A stretch of DNA of 64,000 nt from MGBC124762 sp048201935 (GTDB lineage Bacteria; Bacillota; Clostridia; Oscillospirales; Oscillospiraceae), in NCBI GenBank assembly GCA_048201935.1, contig DBFBGR010000013.1, forward strand, positions 14,834 to 78,833, written 5' to 3'. Shown here piece by piece: positions 17,936 to 26,939 of the stretch (positions within the stretch are counted from its first letter, which is position 1; each line of letters starts with the position of its first letter). Position numbers and translations under genes: made by a program. The notes under the pieces are model-generated. The model was not told where the DNA came from. It did not search any database and saw nothing but the letters and a program-made list of their open reading frames with translations.

Positions 17936-19198
17936 TTGGATACCAAAGAAATCGACTTTTTACCCGTCATTTTAGGCGGCGATATCACCACCTATTCCCT
18001 GGCTAGGAGCTTTCATGAGGAATACGGGGTGAAGTCCCTGGCGGTGAGCATGCGTAAGAGCATGATGGTCTCCCGCTCCAGCATCATCGAGAACGTCATC
18101 GTCCCCGACATGGACGCCCCGGACAGGTTTGTGGAGCGGCTGATCGAGATCGCCCAGGCGAGGGCGGGGAAAAAGCTCTTGTTGATGGCCTGCGGGGACT
18201 GGTATGTGCGCATGATCGTGGAAAACCGGGCCGCCTTGGAGCCCTACTACATCATCCCCTACATCGGGGAGGAGCTTTTGAACCGTCTGGTGCTCAAGGA
18301 TAGCTTCTACGCCATCTGCGACGAGGTGGGGGTGCCCTATCCCAAGACCTTCGTCTACGACTGCAAGAACCCCCAGCCCCTGGAGCTGGACTTCGACTAC
18401 CCCGTCATCGCCAAGCCCGCCTCCTCGGCGGCCTACCACTACGCCCAGTTCGAGGGCAAGAAAAAGGTCTTTCGCATGAACTCCGAGGAAGAGTTGACGG
18501 CCATGCTGGATAAGCTTCGCGCCTCAGGCTACGACTACAAATTCCTCATCCAGGACACCATCCCGGGCCTGGATTACAACATGCGTATCCTGACGGTCTA
18601 CTGCGACCGAAACGGCAAGTGCCGCTTCTTCTCCAGCGGCCACTGCCTGCTGGAGGACAACGCCGCCATGGGGGTTGGCAACCCGGTGGCCATTTTGAAC
18701 GACGTGAATCGCGAGATCATGGACCACGCCCAGCGGCTGCTGGAGCACGTGGGCTACACCGGCTTTGCCAACTTCGACATCAAGTACGACGAGCGCGACG
18801 GCTCCTTCCGCTTCTTCGAGATCAACACCCGCCTGGGCCGGAGCAACTTCTACATCACCGGCTCGGGCTTCAACGCCGTGAAGTGGATCGTGGACGACCT
18901 CATCTACGAAAAGGACTTCGAGGGAGAGGTCATCGCCGATAATGAAGAGAGCCTCTACACCGTGGTCCCCAAGGATGTGCTGATGGACTACATCAAGGAC
19001 GACGCCCTGCGTGAGCGGGTGCGGGAGCTCTACGCCAAGGGGGGCAACCCCTCTGGCGTGTGGGCCGCCTTGAACCCGGTGGTCCAGCGCACAAGCTGCA
19101 TCCACGACCCGCTGGCCTACGCCGGGGAGAAGAATTTCCTCCGGCGGCTCTATCCGGCCTATTTTATGACCAAGCAGCGCAAGAAATTCAAGGCGTAA
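17936..19198 (+). CDS. ATP-grasp carboxylate-amine ligase, D-aspartate ligase-like
   Basis: A 420-residue ATP-grasp protein. An N-terminal Rossmann-like domain starts LPVILGGDITTYSLARSF. The central ATP-binding domain has DFDYPVIAKPASSAAYH and a terminal metal-binding FFEINTRLGRSN. It should join a carboxylate to an amine with ATP. Overall layout and N-terminus recall the Aslfm D-aspartate ligase family that builds the D-Asp cross-bridge of Enterococcus faecium peptidoglycan. The acceptor here is unknown. The start is TTG at 17936 with GGGAGGG about 10 bases upstream; no suitable ATG lies nearby. asnB follows after 13 bp. Confidence 0.8.
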   Translation: MDTKEIDFLPVILGGDITTYSLARSFHEEYGVKSLAVSMRKSMMVSRSSIIENVIVPDMDAPDRFVERLIEIAQARAGKKLLLMACGDWYVRMIVENRAALEPYYIIPYIGEELLNRLVLKDSFYAICDEVGVPYPKTFVYDCKNPQPLELDFDYPVIAKPASSAAYHYAQFEGKKKVFRMNSEEELTAMLDKLRASGYDYKFLIQDTIPGLDYNMRILTVYCDRNGKCRFFSSGHCLLEDNAAMGVGNPVAILNDVNREIMDHAQRLLEHVGYTGFANFDIKYDERDGSFRFFEINTRLGRSNFYITGSGFNAVKWIVDDLIYEKDFEGEVIADNEESLYTVVPKDVLMDYIKDDALRERVRELYAKGGNPSGVWAALNPVVQRTSCIHDPLAYAGEKNFLRRLYPAYFMTKQRKKFKA

Positions 19199-19211
19199 GG
19201 AGGAGACGGCC

Positions 19212-21047
19212 ATGTGCGGCATCGTTGGCTTTTGGGATGAAAACGCGTCCTATGACCGGGATAAGACCCTCCGGGCCATGGCGGACCGCATCGTCCACCG
19301 GGGCCCGGACTCCGACGGCTATTTTGTGGAAAAGGCCGCCGCGCTGGGCTTTCGGCGGCTTTCCATCATCGACTTAGACGGCGGCACCCAGCCCATCTTC
19401 AACGAGGATGAGAGCCTGGTCATCACCTTCAACGGAGAAATTTACAATTTTCAAGAGCTGAGGGCCGAGCTGGAAGCCAAGGGCCACGTCTTCTCCACCC
19501 GGGCCGACACCGAGGTCATCCTCCACGGCTACGAGGAGTGGGGAGAGGATGTGCCCACGCATCTCAGGGGCATGTTCGCCTTCGTGATCTACGACCGCAA
19601 GAGCGAGACTCTCTTTGGGGCCCGGGACATCTTCGGCATCAAGCCCTTTTACTACTACCAAAACGCCGGGGCCTTCCTCTACGCCAGCGAGATCAAGGCC
19701 CTTTTGGACCACCCCCGGTTTGAAAAGCGGCTGGACCAAAGCAAGCTGGGGACCTACCTGTGCTTTGAGTACCTGCCCAATGAGGACACCCTTTTTGAAG
19801 GGGTAAAAAAGCTCCCCGCGGGTCACAGCTTCACCCTCCGCAAGGGAGAGCTTTCCATTCGGCCCTACTTCACCATCCGCTATCATATCGACGAAACGAA
19901 GTCCATGTCCGACTGGGAGACCATCATCGAGGACACCTTCCGGGCCTCCTGCCGGGCCCACCGCATCGCCGACGTAAAGGTGGGGTGCTTTTTAAGCTCG
20001 GGGGTGGATTCGTCCTACGTCACCCGGCTTTTGCAGGACGATATGGACGTGCGGGCCTTCTCCATCGGCTACGCCGAGGAGAAATACAGCGAGCTTGCCC
20101 ACGCCAAGGAGCTGGCGGACAAGATCGGCGTGGAGTGCATCACCCGCACCATCACCGCCCGGGACTTCTTTGACGCCGTGCCCAACGTCCAGTACCACAT
20201 GGACGAGCCCCTGCCCAACCCCTCGGCCATCCCCCTCTACTACCTGACCCAGATGGCGGCCAAATATGTGAAGGTGGTCCTCTCCGGCGAGGGGGCGGAC
20301 GAGCTCTTTGGCGGGTATAATTTCTACAAGGAATGCCTGGATTTCGAGCGCTACATGAAGCTGCCCCAGTTCCTCCGCTCCGCTGCCGGCGGCGTGGCGG
20401 CCCATTTGCCCGACTTCCACGGCAAGCGCTTTTTGACCCGGGGCCGTCTGCCCCTGGAGCGGCGGTATCTGCGCAACAACTATAACTTCCAGTATCCCGA
20501 GTTGGACCAGTATCTGGCCTGCGAGTATGACCGCACTGAGCCCTGGCGGCTCACCAAGCCCTATTTCGACGAGGTCGCCGGCGAGGACGAGGTCACCCGG
20601 ATGCAGTACGCCGATATGCGGGGCTGGCTGCCCTATGACATCCTCCAAAAGGCGGATAAGATGTCTATGGCGGCCTCCCTGGAGTTGCGGGTGCCCTTTT
20701 TGGACCGGGAGGTGCTGGACGTGGCCCTCTCCATCCCAAGCCGCTGCCGGGTCACCAAGGACATGACCAAGGTGGCCCTCCGTCGGGCGGCGGGGAAGGT
20801 GCTGCCGGAAAAGAGCGCGAAAATGCCCAAGATCGGCTTCATCACGCCGCTGAACGACTGGCTGCGCCAGGACGAGTTTTATACCAGGATCCGGGACCGC
20901 TTTCACAGTCCCCAGGCGGCGGAGTTCTTCCGCGTGGACGCGCTGGACGGCCTTTTGGAGACCCACCACGGCGGCCACAACGGCGGCATGAAGAGAATTT
21001 GGAGTATTTACTCATTTCTTGAGTGGTACAACCAATTTTTCGCGTGA
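19212..21047 (+). CDS. asnB: Asparagine synthase (glutamine-hydrolysing)
   Basis: A 611-residue class II amidotransferase. The N-terminal glutaminase begins MCGIVGF with catalytic Cys2, followed by RHRGPDSDG-like and GEIYNF motifs. The C-terminal synthetase domain (about 215-600) has the SSGVDSSYV pyrophosphatase loop and SGEGADELFGGYNFY. It transfers glutamine-derived ammonia to an aspartyl carboxylate. AsnB paralogues also amidate cell-wall residues (AsnH on D-Asp in Lactococcus, mDAP amidases in other bacteria). The position after a D-Asp-ligase-like gene makes a cell-wall substrate plausible (inference). The ribosome-binding site AAGGAGGAG overlaps the end of the upstream gene. Confidence 0.93.
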   Translation: MCGIVGFWDENASYDRDKTLRAMADRIVHRGPDSDGYFVEKAAALGFRRLSIIDLDGGTQPIFNEDESLVITFNGEIYNFQELRAELEAKGHVFSTRADTEVILHGYEEWGEDVPTHLRGMFAFVIYDRKSETLFGARDIFGIKPFYYYQNAGAFLYASEIKALLDHPRFEKRLDQSKLGTYLCFEYLPNEDTLFEGVKKLPAGHSFTLRKGELSIRPYFTIRYHIDETKSMSDWETIIEDTFRASCRAHRIADVKVGCFLSSGVDSSYVTRLLQDDMDVRAFSIGYAEEKYSELAHAKELADKIGVECITRTITARDFFDAVPNVQYHMDEPLPNPSAIPLYYLTQMAAKYVKVVLSGEGADELFGGYNFYKECLDFERYMKLPQFLRSAAGGVAAHLPDFHGKRFLTRGRLPLERRYLRNNYNFQYPELDQYLACEYDRTEPWRLTKPYFDEVAGEDEVTRMQYADMRGWLPYDILQKADKMSMAASLELRVPFLDREVLDVALSIPSRCRVTKDMTKVALRRAAGKVLPEKSAKMPKIGFITPLNDWLRQDEFYTRIRDRFHSPQAAEFFRVDALDGLLETHHGGHNGGMKRIWSIYSFLEWYNQFFA

Positions 21048-21086
21048 CAAAGACCCTATTTCACATGGAAGGGTGGTGGAGATAGC

Positions 21087-22667
21087 ATGAAAAAGGAACG
21101 GAAAAATTCTTTCCTGGGGGGCATGGCCACCATGGCGGTGGCCCTGGCCATCGTCAAGGTCATCGGCGCGGTCTATAAGATCCCCATTCGCAACATCCTG
21201 GGGGACAGCTATACCGACTTCCAAAACGCCTATGACATCTACACCCTTTTGCTCACCATCTCCATCACCGGCCTGCCCGCCGCCCTTTCCAAGATGGTGG
21301 CGGCCAACCACGCCGTGGGCCGGGAACGCCAAGTGGCCAAGATCTTCCGGGTGGCCCTGGCGGCCTTCTTCGGCCTGGGCTTTGTGTCCTTTTTGGTCAT
21401 GTTCTTCGGCGCTGATTGGCTGGCCGATTGGATGAACGATACCCAGGCCGCCCAGGCCATTCGGTACTTAGCTCCAGCCGCCATCTGCGTTAGCTGCGTC
21501 AGTGCCTTCCGGGGCTTCTTCCAGGGGCATGGCAATATGCGCCCCAGCGCGGTGAGCCAAGTCATCGAGGCCCTGGGCAAACTGGTCATTGGTCTTCCCT
21601 TGGCCATGATGGCGGTCAACGCCGGAAAGGGCGACCAGGCCGCCGCCCTGGCTATTCTGGGGGTGACCCTGGGCTCGGCGCTGACCTTGGTCTATATGCT
21701 CTGGTGCTATGGCCGCCGGTCCCGATACCGGGACCGCTCCGGGGGAGATGTTACTTCCTCCAAGGCTGTTTTGCGTGAGCTCTTGCCCATCGCCATCCCC
21801 ATCACCCTGACCTCGGCGGCGGTGAGCCTCATCAACACCATTGACGCGGCTTTGGTCCAGGGACGGCTCCAGGACGCTCTTTTGATGACCGAGGACCAGT
21901 CCCGGAGCCTCTACGCCGCCTACGCCGGAGCAAAAAACATCTACAACCTGCCCGCCTCGTTTATGATGGCGGTGACGGTGTCGGTGATCCCGGCGGTGTC
22001 CGCCGCCTTGGCCATCAACCAGCGCCGTCAGGCCGCCAAGGTGGTCCGGGCCTCCTACCACATCACCGCGCTGCTGGTCTTCCCCATGGGGGTGGGCATG
22101 AGCGTGTTGGCTGAGCCCATCGTGCGGCTTTTGTACAGCGCCGGCGACCCGGAGCTCACCGGGCAGCTTCTGACTATTTTGGGCGTTGCCTCTATCTTTG
22201 TGTGCCTTTCGTCGGTGAGCAACTCGGTCATGCAGGCCTACGGACATCAAAGCTTGCCCGTGCTGGTGATGATCGGCGCGGGGCTTGTGATGCTGGCGGT
22301 GGACTACATCTTGGTGGGCACGCCCTCCATCGGCATCTTCGGCTCGCCCATCGGCACGCTGTGCTGCTTCGGCATCGCCACGGTGGCCGACCTGGTCCTC
22401 ATCCGCCGCCTGGTGCCCCATCCGCCCCGGTATTTTCGGCTGTTCTTCGGCCCGGCCCTGGCTACGGCGGGCATGGCCCTGGCCGCCTGGGGCAGCTACC
22501 GCCTAGCCCGGCTGGCGGTGGGCAACGCCATCGCGCTGTGCGTGGCCATCCTCTGCGCCGTGGCGGTATACGCCTTCTTGGTGGTGTGGCTGAAGATGCT
22601 CAGCCGCAGCGAGCTCCAGCTCATGCCCAAGGGGGACAAGATCGCCGACCTGTTGAAGCTGCCGTAA
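21087..22667 (+). CDS. Polysaccharide/lipid-linked precursor flippase, SpoVB/MurJ-like
   Basis: A 526-residue integral membrane protein of the MOP superfamily with about 14 TM helices. The N-terminus (KNSFLGGMATMAVALAIVKV, then IGAVYKIPIRNILGD) is the SpoVB-type opening. SpoVB-like proteins flip lipid-linked wall precursors during spore cortex synthesis, and related Wzx/MurJ proteins do so in vegetative growth. It is the third gene of the operon, 39 bp after asnB, with GGTGGAG upstream. Together the operon could make and export a modified wall precursor. The assignment between SpoVB and another flippase is not certain. Confidence 0.85.
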   Translation: MKKERKNSFLGGMATMAVALAIVKVIGAVYKIPIRNILGDSYTDFQNAYDIYTLLLTISITGLPAALSKMVAANHAVGRERQVAKIFRVALAAFFGLGFVSFLVMFFGADWLADWMNDTQAAQAIRYLAPAAICVSCVSAFRGFFQGHGNMRPSAVSQVIEALGKLVIGLPLAMMAVNAGKGDQAAALAILGVTLGSALTLVYMLWCYGRRSRYRDRSGGDVTSSKAVLRELLPIAIPITLTSAAVSLINTIDAALVQGRLQDALLMTEDQSRSLYAAYAGAKNIYNLPASFMMAVTVSVIPAVSAALAINQRRQAAKVVRASYHITALLVFPMGVGMSVLAEPIVRLLYSAGDPELTGQLLTILGVASIFVCLSSVSNSVMQAYGHQSLPVLVMIGAGLVMLAVDYILVGTPSIGIFGSPIGTLCCFGIATVADLVLIRRLVPHPPRYFRLFFGPALATAGMALAAWGSYRLARLAVGNAIALCVAILCAVAVYAFLVVWLKMLSRSELQLMPKGDKIADLLKLP

Positions 22668-22676
22668 AAGTGGGAT

Positions 22677-22714
22677 AAAAAGACGCTTCCTCGTGACGAG
22701 GAAGCGTCTTTTTT
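22677..22714. terminator. Bidirectional terminator between flippase and XrtG locus
   Basis: A 13-bp perfect stem (AGACGCTTCCTCG / CGAGGAAGCGTCT) with a 3-base loop, A-run before and T-run after. It separates two converging operons. Confidence 0.9.
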
Positions 22715-22716
22715 GT

Positions 22717-25368
22717 TTACTGCGCGTCCGGGGCCTGTTCCGAAGACGTGTCCTCCGGGGGCTGGCTCTCGGCCTGAGCCTGGCGCTGGGCCAGGGACCG
22801 GAGCCGTTTTTTCATCACCACCAGGTACCCTGCCGTCAGGGCTACTCCCACCAGGGTCATGGCAAGGCTGGGGAGCAGGTAGGGGTAGACCAGCCGGATC
22901 ACGGTGCGGCCCTGGTCCACCACGGTGAGGTGGTTGACCTCCCGGATGTCCCGGTCGGGGCGGAAAATGTCGTGATAGCTCAGGGTGGTGTTCACATTGT
23001 CCTTGGGGGAGTCGATGGTGATGACGTTATTGTGGTAATCCACCGTGATGGGCACGATCTCCCGCTGGGGCAACGCGTTGGGGTCCACCTGTAGCGCGTG
23101 GGACAGCAGATGGCCCACCGCCGCGTCCTGGGTCAGGGAGTAGTGGTAGGTGAGGGCCAGGCCGATGAAGACGATGTTGTCGTTCTTCACCGTACCGTAG
23201 AAATCCATCTGCCCCTCGGGCACGTCGGTGATCTTGCCCCAGACCTCATCCAGGCCGTTGACGTACACCGTCTGCCAGTCCTCGGCGTAGCCGGCGGGGA
23301 AGAGGTCGCAGTACAAAACGCCGTCGATGGTGTCCAGGGCGGGGTAGCCGTTTTGGAAGTTCACCCGGTTGCAGCTCACGCCCAGGAAGGTCTTGGAGCC
23401 GGTGTTCTCCTCGTCGGGCACGCCGTCGGCCAGGATGAGCACCCGGGTGCCGTTTTCACTGAGCCGGAGCACTAAGTCCTCGGCGGCGGCCTTGTCGTGG
23501 TAGGTGAAGCCCGCCAGGTAGAGGGTCTTGTAGTCCTTGAGCTGGTCGAAGGTGTACTCGTCCAGCACCACGCCCTGGAGCTCCTCCACCGCCGGGAAGC
23601 CCATGGCGATGGTGCCCGCGTCGGTGCCGATGGCGGCGTAATGGTAGGTGCTGATCACGCCGAAGCGCTCCGGGGCCCGGCGGAGCTTATAGAGCCGGTA
23701 GTTTTCGTTGAAGTCGGCCAGGCCGTAGCCCAGACGGGCCGCGGCGGCGTCCAACTGCGCCAGGTCCCGGGTGGAGGCCCCGCCCAAGGCGGGCCGGAAC
23801 TCGTTGGGGACGATGACCACGTCGTTGCCCAGCTCCAGGAAGCGGTCAAAGAGGTAGAGGTAATGCTCATCCTCGGCGGCCTGGTTCAGGTTGACGATGT
23901 TGCGGTACTGGGCGGCGGCCTGAACGCCCTGGCCGAAGCTGGTGGGCACGGTGAGCTCGCCGTAGCTGGAGGAGACGTAGATACCGTCGATCTCGCTGTC
24001 GTAGGGGTCCACCATGCTCATGCGCTGGGTGGCCAGCTCCTTGCCCCGGCCAATGAGCATCTCTTCGGCCAGATAGTCGTGGTAGGCGTCGGGGGAGAGG
24101 GGATTGATGGAGTGGGTCACCAGCACGATGATGCACAGCACCTCCACCGCGAAGAGAACGCCAAACAGCCCCAGCACCCATTTGCGCAGGGACCTCCAGA
24201 AAAACAGGGCCACCAGGAAGACGCACAGGGCGATGGAGAGGAACCGGGTCATCCACAGGTACTGGTTGCCTGGGAGGTAGACCAGAAGCTGATAGGCGGT
24301 GGGGGTGCTCAGCAAGAGGATGGTCAGCGCGGTGGCAAAGCCCGGCTTCACGTCCTTTTTCGCGCAGGAGATGCCCAGCAGGGTCATCACCAGCGCCACC
24401 AGACCGTAATAGGGGGCCTCGGCATACAGCCAGCGGTTCCAGACGCCCTCGCCCACAAAGCAGAAGGGGTCGATGGACATCCGCAGGCCCTGGAAATAGG
24501 TGGCCATCACCGCTGAGCTGTCGATGCCGGTGATGCCGCCCTTCAAGGAGGGCAGCAGAGCGACGCCGTTGAGCAAAAAGGCCAGCAGCACGCACACCAC
24601 CATCGGCAGGCCGCCCACGCGCTGCTCCCGGGGCAGCTTGGACTGGCCCAGAGCGTGAAACAGCACATAGATCAGCAGCGTGATGGCCGCCATGCCGCCC
24701 CAGCCGATGTGGCACCACAGCAAAAAGAGGAAGCACAAAATGATCTTGGGTAGGGCGGAAAAGCGTTTGTCGGGGTCGGTGAAATAGTCGTGGACGTAGA
24801 CAAAGAGCAGCGGCAGCACCGGCATGGTCATGGCCCGGGCCAGCACGCCCTCGCTGAAAAGCATCTGCACGCTGGTGTTGGGCACGAAGAACCACAGCGC
24901 GCCGATGAACGCGCCCAGCCAAGGGCGGCCATGGGTCCGGCCAATGTGGAGCCAGACCACGGCGTCCAGGAAGTAGAGGATGCCGGAAAAGAGCAAAAAG
25001 CCGCCGTTGACGCTGCCGCCCATGATGGCCTGGCAGCCGGCCAGGATGTAGGCGGGCAGGGGCGACCAGTACCGCCAGGTCTGCACGCCGTTGTACCAGG
25101 CCATGTCCAGCAGGGGGAACCAGTTGCCCTCCCGGGTGATGGACTTGTAGAGAAAATCCCCCCGGTGGACGTAGAACATGGCGTCGGTGCCGTCCAGATA
25201 GTTCCCGCTCTCCGAGGCCAAAAAGGCCACCAGCAGACCGATCATGGCATAGCCCACCACGATGAGGGCGAAGATGCTCCAGCGCAGGGCCGGGCTCATG
25301 CCCGGGCGGTCATTCAGGGTGGCGGCGCGGGTAAAGCCCGCGCCGGCTTCTCGGCGGCCCATTTTCAT
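22717..25368 (-). CDS. Large PTPS-related membrane protein of the XrtG locus
   Basis: An 883-residue protein with about 12-13 TM helices in the first 430 residues. Near the N-terminus, DAMFYVHRGDFLYKSI and RYWSPLPAYILAG recall the membrane proteins with a 6-pyruvoyl-tetrahydropterin-synthase-related domain and YfhO-like GT-C proteins. A large extracytoplasmic region (about 430-830), a C-terminal TM (PYLLPSLAMTLVGVALTAGYL) and a charged Q/E/P tail follow. The topology suggests a GT-C-like or polymer-handling role on the outer face of the membrane. No reaction is established. It is the last gene of the seven-gene locus; its ATG overlaps the PTPS-like stop (ATGA), so the two are coupled. Confidence 0.7.
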   Translation of the reverse strand: MKMGRREAGAGFTRAATLNDRPGMSPALRWSIFALIVVGYAMIGLLVAFLASESGNYLDGTDAMFYVHRGDFLYKSITREGNWFPLLDMAWYNGVQTWRYWSPLPAYILAGCQAIMGGSVNGGFLLFSGILYFLDAVVWLHIGRTHGRPWLGAFIGALWFFVPNTSVQMLFSEGVLARAMTMPVLPLLFVYVHDYFTDPDKRFSALPKIILCFLFLLWCHIGWGGMAAITLLIYVLFHALGQSKLPREQRVGGLPMVVCVLLAFLLNGVALLPSLKGGITGIDSSAVMATYFQGLRMSIDPFCFVGEGVWNRWLYAEAPYYGLVALVMTLLGISCAKKDVKPGFATALTILLLSTPTAYQLLVYLPGNQYLWMTRFLSIALCVFLVALFFWRSLRKWVLGLFGVLFAVEVLCIIVLVTHSINPLSPDAYHDYLAEEMLIGRGKELATQRMSMVDPYDSEIDGIYVSSSYGELTVPTSFGQGVQAAAQYRNIVNLNQAAEDEHYLYLFDRFLELGNDVVIVPNEFRPALGGASTRDLAQLDAAAARLGYGLADFNENYRLYKLRRAPERFGVISTYHYAAIGTDAGTIAMGFPAVEELQGVVLDEYTFDQLKDYKTLYLAGFTYHDKAAAEDLVLRLSENGTRVLILADGVPDEENTGSKTFLGVSCNRVNFQNGYPALDTIDGVLYCDLFPAGYAEDWQTVYVNGLDEVWGKITDVPEGQMDFYGTVKNDNIVFIGLALTYHYSLTQDAAVGHLLSHALQVDPNALPQREIVPITVDYHNNVITIDSPKDNVNTTLSYHDIFRPDRDIREVNHLTVVDQGRTVIRLVYPYLLPSLAMTLVGVALTAGYLVVMKKRLRSLAQRQAQAESQPPEDTSSEQAPDAQ

Positions 25369-25826
25369 TTCAGCGCCTCGCCCAGGGCCTGGTCCAGCAC
25401 GTCGGAGAGCACCGCCTGGGCCGAGCGGTCCGCCCCGGTGAGATAGGTCTCGTCCTGGGTGTAGGAGATGATAAAGCTCCGGGTGGGGGTCTCCGAGCCC
25501 TCGATCTGCTCCAGCGTGCCGCCGGCGTCGGCAATGCGCTGGGAGATGGCGTCGCCAAAATACTCCACCATGTTCTCCAGGGTGGGGATAATAGCGTCAA
25601 AGGGCTCCACGTCGTTCATGGTCTGGTTCTGATAGGCGGAGAAGAAGGACTCGATGGTCCGCTCATAGACCGAGAACTGCACGAATTCGCTGTTGGGCAG
25701 GACGACATCCAGGATGAACTCCCAGGTGTGGGGGTGGGTCTCGCCCTTTTTGCCGCCGATGATGATGTAGTGGCTGGCGTTGAGATAGAACTTGAACTTA
25801 TACTTGCATAGGAGCTTGTTTCTCAT
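25365..25826 (-). CDS. 6-pyruvoyl-tetrahydropterin synthase-like protein of the XrtG locus
   Basis: A 153-residue protein with a PTPS/QueD-like fold pattern. The zinc-ligand sites correspond to NASHYI (His) and HPHTWEF (His-x-His), so metal binding is probably kept. The catalytic Cys and triad of true PTPS/QueD are not evident. No queuosine genes are nearby; instead it lies between a membrane sensor-like gene and the large PTPS-related membrane protein. This matches the PTPS-related protein that recurs in gene neighbourhoods of the Gram-positive exosortase XrtG. Function unknown; pterin synthesis is unlikely. The start overlaps the upstream gene by 29 bp; AAAGGA precedes the ATG. Confidence 0.8.
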   Translation of the reverse strand: MRNKLLCKYKFKFYLNASHYIIIGGKKGETHPHTWEFILDVVLPNSEFVQFSVYERTIESFFSAYQNQTMNDVEPFDAIIPTLENMVEYFGDAISQRIADAGGTLEQIEGSETPTRSFIISYTQDETYLTGADRSAQAVLSDVLDQALGEALK

Positions 25827-26922
25827 GGTCTACCGTCCTTTCCCAAAAGCTGTCAAAGCACGCGGCCAAGCCCTCCTCCGGCGGCTGGGTCAGCGTCATG
25901 GAATCCAGGAGGGCCACCCCGGGGATGGCGGCGTTTTCCACCACCGCCTGACGCTCCAGTTCCTCCACCCGCAGCAGGATGAGCAGGATGTGGGTGTCGT
26001 CCAGCAACACCCGTAAGATCTTCTCGTTCATCTGGAGCTGGGTGAACTGCAAGAACTGCTTTTCCTCCTCGGGGCCCCGGCAGCGCAGGATCAGGAAGGA
26101 CAGGGGCCAGGGCTCCCGCCCGGTGAGCTTTTCCCAGATCATGGGCAGGGCCATGTGGGTGTAGGCGGTGCGCCGGGCGTCATAGAGGTCCTCGCGCTGC
26201 AGGGCGTGGTTGAGCTTTTCCGTCTGGCGCATGAGGGATTCGTTGGCGCGGTACGCGTCGATGTATTTCTTTCGGTAGCCGCCGGCCAGATAGGTCAGCA
26301 GGTTGATGGCCACCACGAAGGCCACCAGGGCGATGAGGCCCAGGGTGATGAGGTTGATCTTGGCGGTGAGGTAGGCGTTGTGGTCCAGCACCGTGTCGGC
26401 GTTGGTGAGCAGACACACCCGGTAAGGCGCGCCCTGGAAGGTAAACTTCACCCCCGAGGCGATGTAGGGGTGGATGTCGATCTGGATGGTCTCGTGGGTG
26501 ACGTGGTCCTGCTCCAGCCGGGAGACAAAGCCCTGGGCGGAGTTGGTCTGATAATAGGTGGCGGTGGTGAAGCCCTGGTAGCGGTTGGTCTCCATCACGT
26601 CCTTGACAAAAATCAGCGACTCGCGCTTGGCCAGGGTCCAGTAGCGGTTGGTGGAGGCGTCCAGGGTGCCCAGGATCTCCTCGATCTGCGCCTCGGTGCC
26701 GCCGCGCTTTTCCGTCAGGTGGATCTGCTCCAGCACCAGTTGGACGTAGCCGTCTTGCTGGTTGGCGTAAACGTCCAGCACGCCTTGCTCGTAGGTGTTC
26801 AACTGGAACCAGGCCCAAAGGGCCACCAGCGCCACGAACAAAAACGATAGCGCCGTCACCACCCAGGGCCGGACTCCAGCGCCGGGAACGCCCTTTTTCT
26901 TGGCCTTTTTTGCCTTCGCCAT
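25798..26922 (-). CDS. Sensor-like two-TM membrane protein of the XrtG locus
   Basis: A 374-residue protein I do not recognise as a named family. It has a Lys-rich cytosolic N-terminus (MAKAKKAKKKG), TM1 (about 20-41) and an extracytoplasmic domain of about 145 residues. TM2 (about 189-212), a coiled-coil-like stretch (about 214-245) and a C-terminal cytosolic domain of about 125 residues follow. The layout is that of a cache-type sensor. The C-terminal domain (WEKLTGREPWPLSFLILRC, then DDTHILLILL) could be a much degenerated GGDEF fold, but no GGDEF motif remains. ATG at 26922 is chosen, with GGGAGG 9 bases upstream; the TTG at 26943 is too close to that site. Confidence 0.65.
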   Translation of the reverse strand: MAKAKKAKKKGVPGAGVRPWVVTALSFLFVALVALWAWFQLNTYEQGVLDVYANQQDGYVQLVLEQIHLTEKRGGTEAQIEEILGTLDASTNRYWTLAKRESLIFVKDVMETNRYQGFTTATYYQTNSAQGFVSRLEQDHVTHETIQIDIHPYIASGVKFTFQGAPYRVCLLTNADTVLDHNAYLTAKINLITLGLIALVAFVVAINLLTYLAGGYRKKYIDAYRANESLMRQTEKLNHALQREDLYDARRTAYTHMALPMIWEKLTGREPWPLSFLILRCRGPEEEKQFLQFTQLQMNEKILRVLLDDTHILLILLRVEELERQAVVENAAIPGVALLDSMTLTQPPEEGLAACFDSFWERTVDHEKQAPMQV

Positions 26923-26939
26923 AGCCTGTTCCTCCCTTC

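Noticed and set aside
25365..25826. QueD / queuosine biosynthesis gene
   Set aside because: No queC, queE or queF nearby, the catalytic Cys is not evident, and the neighbours are XrtG-locus genes.
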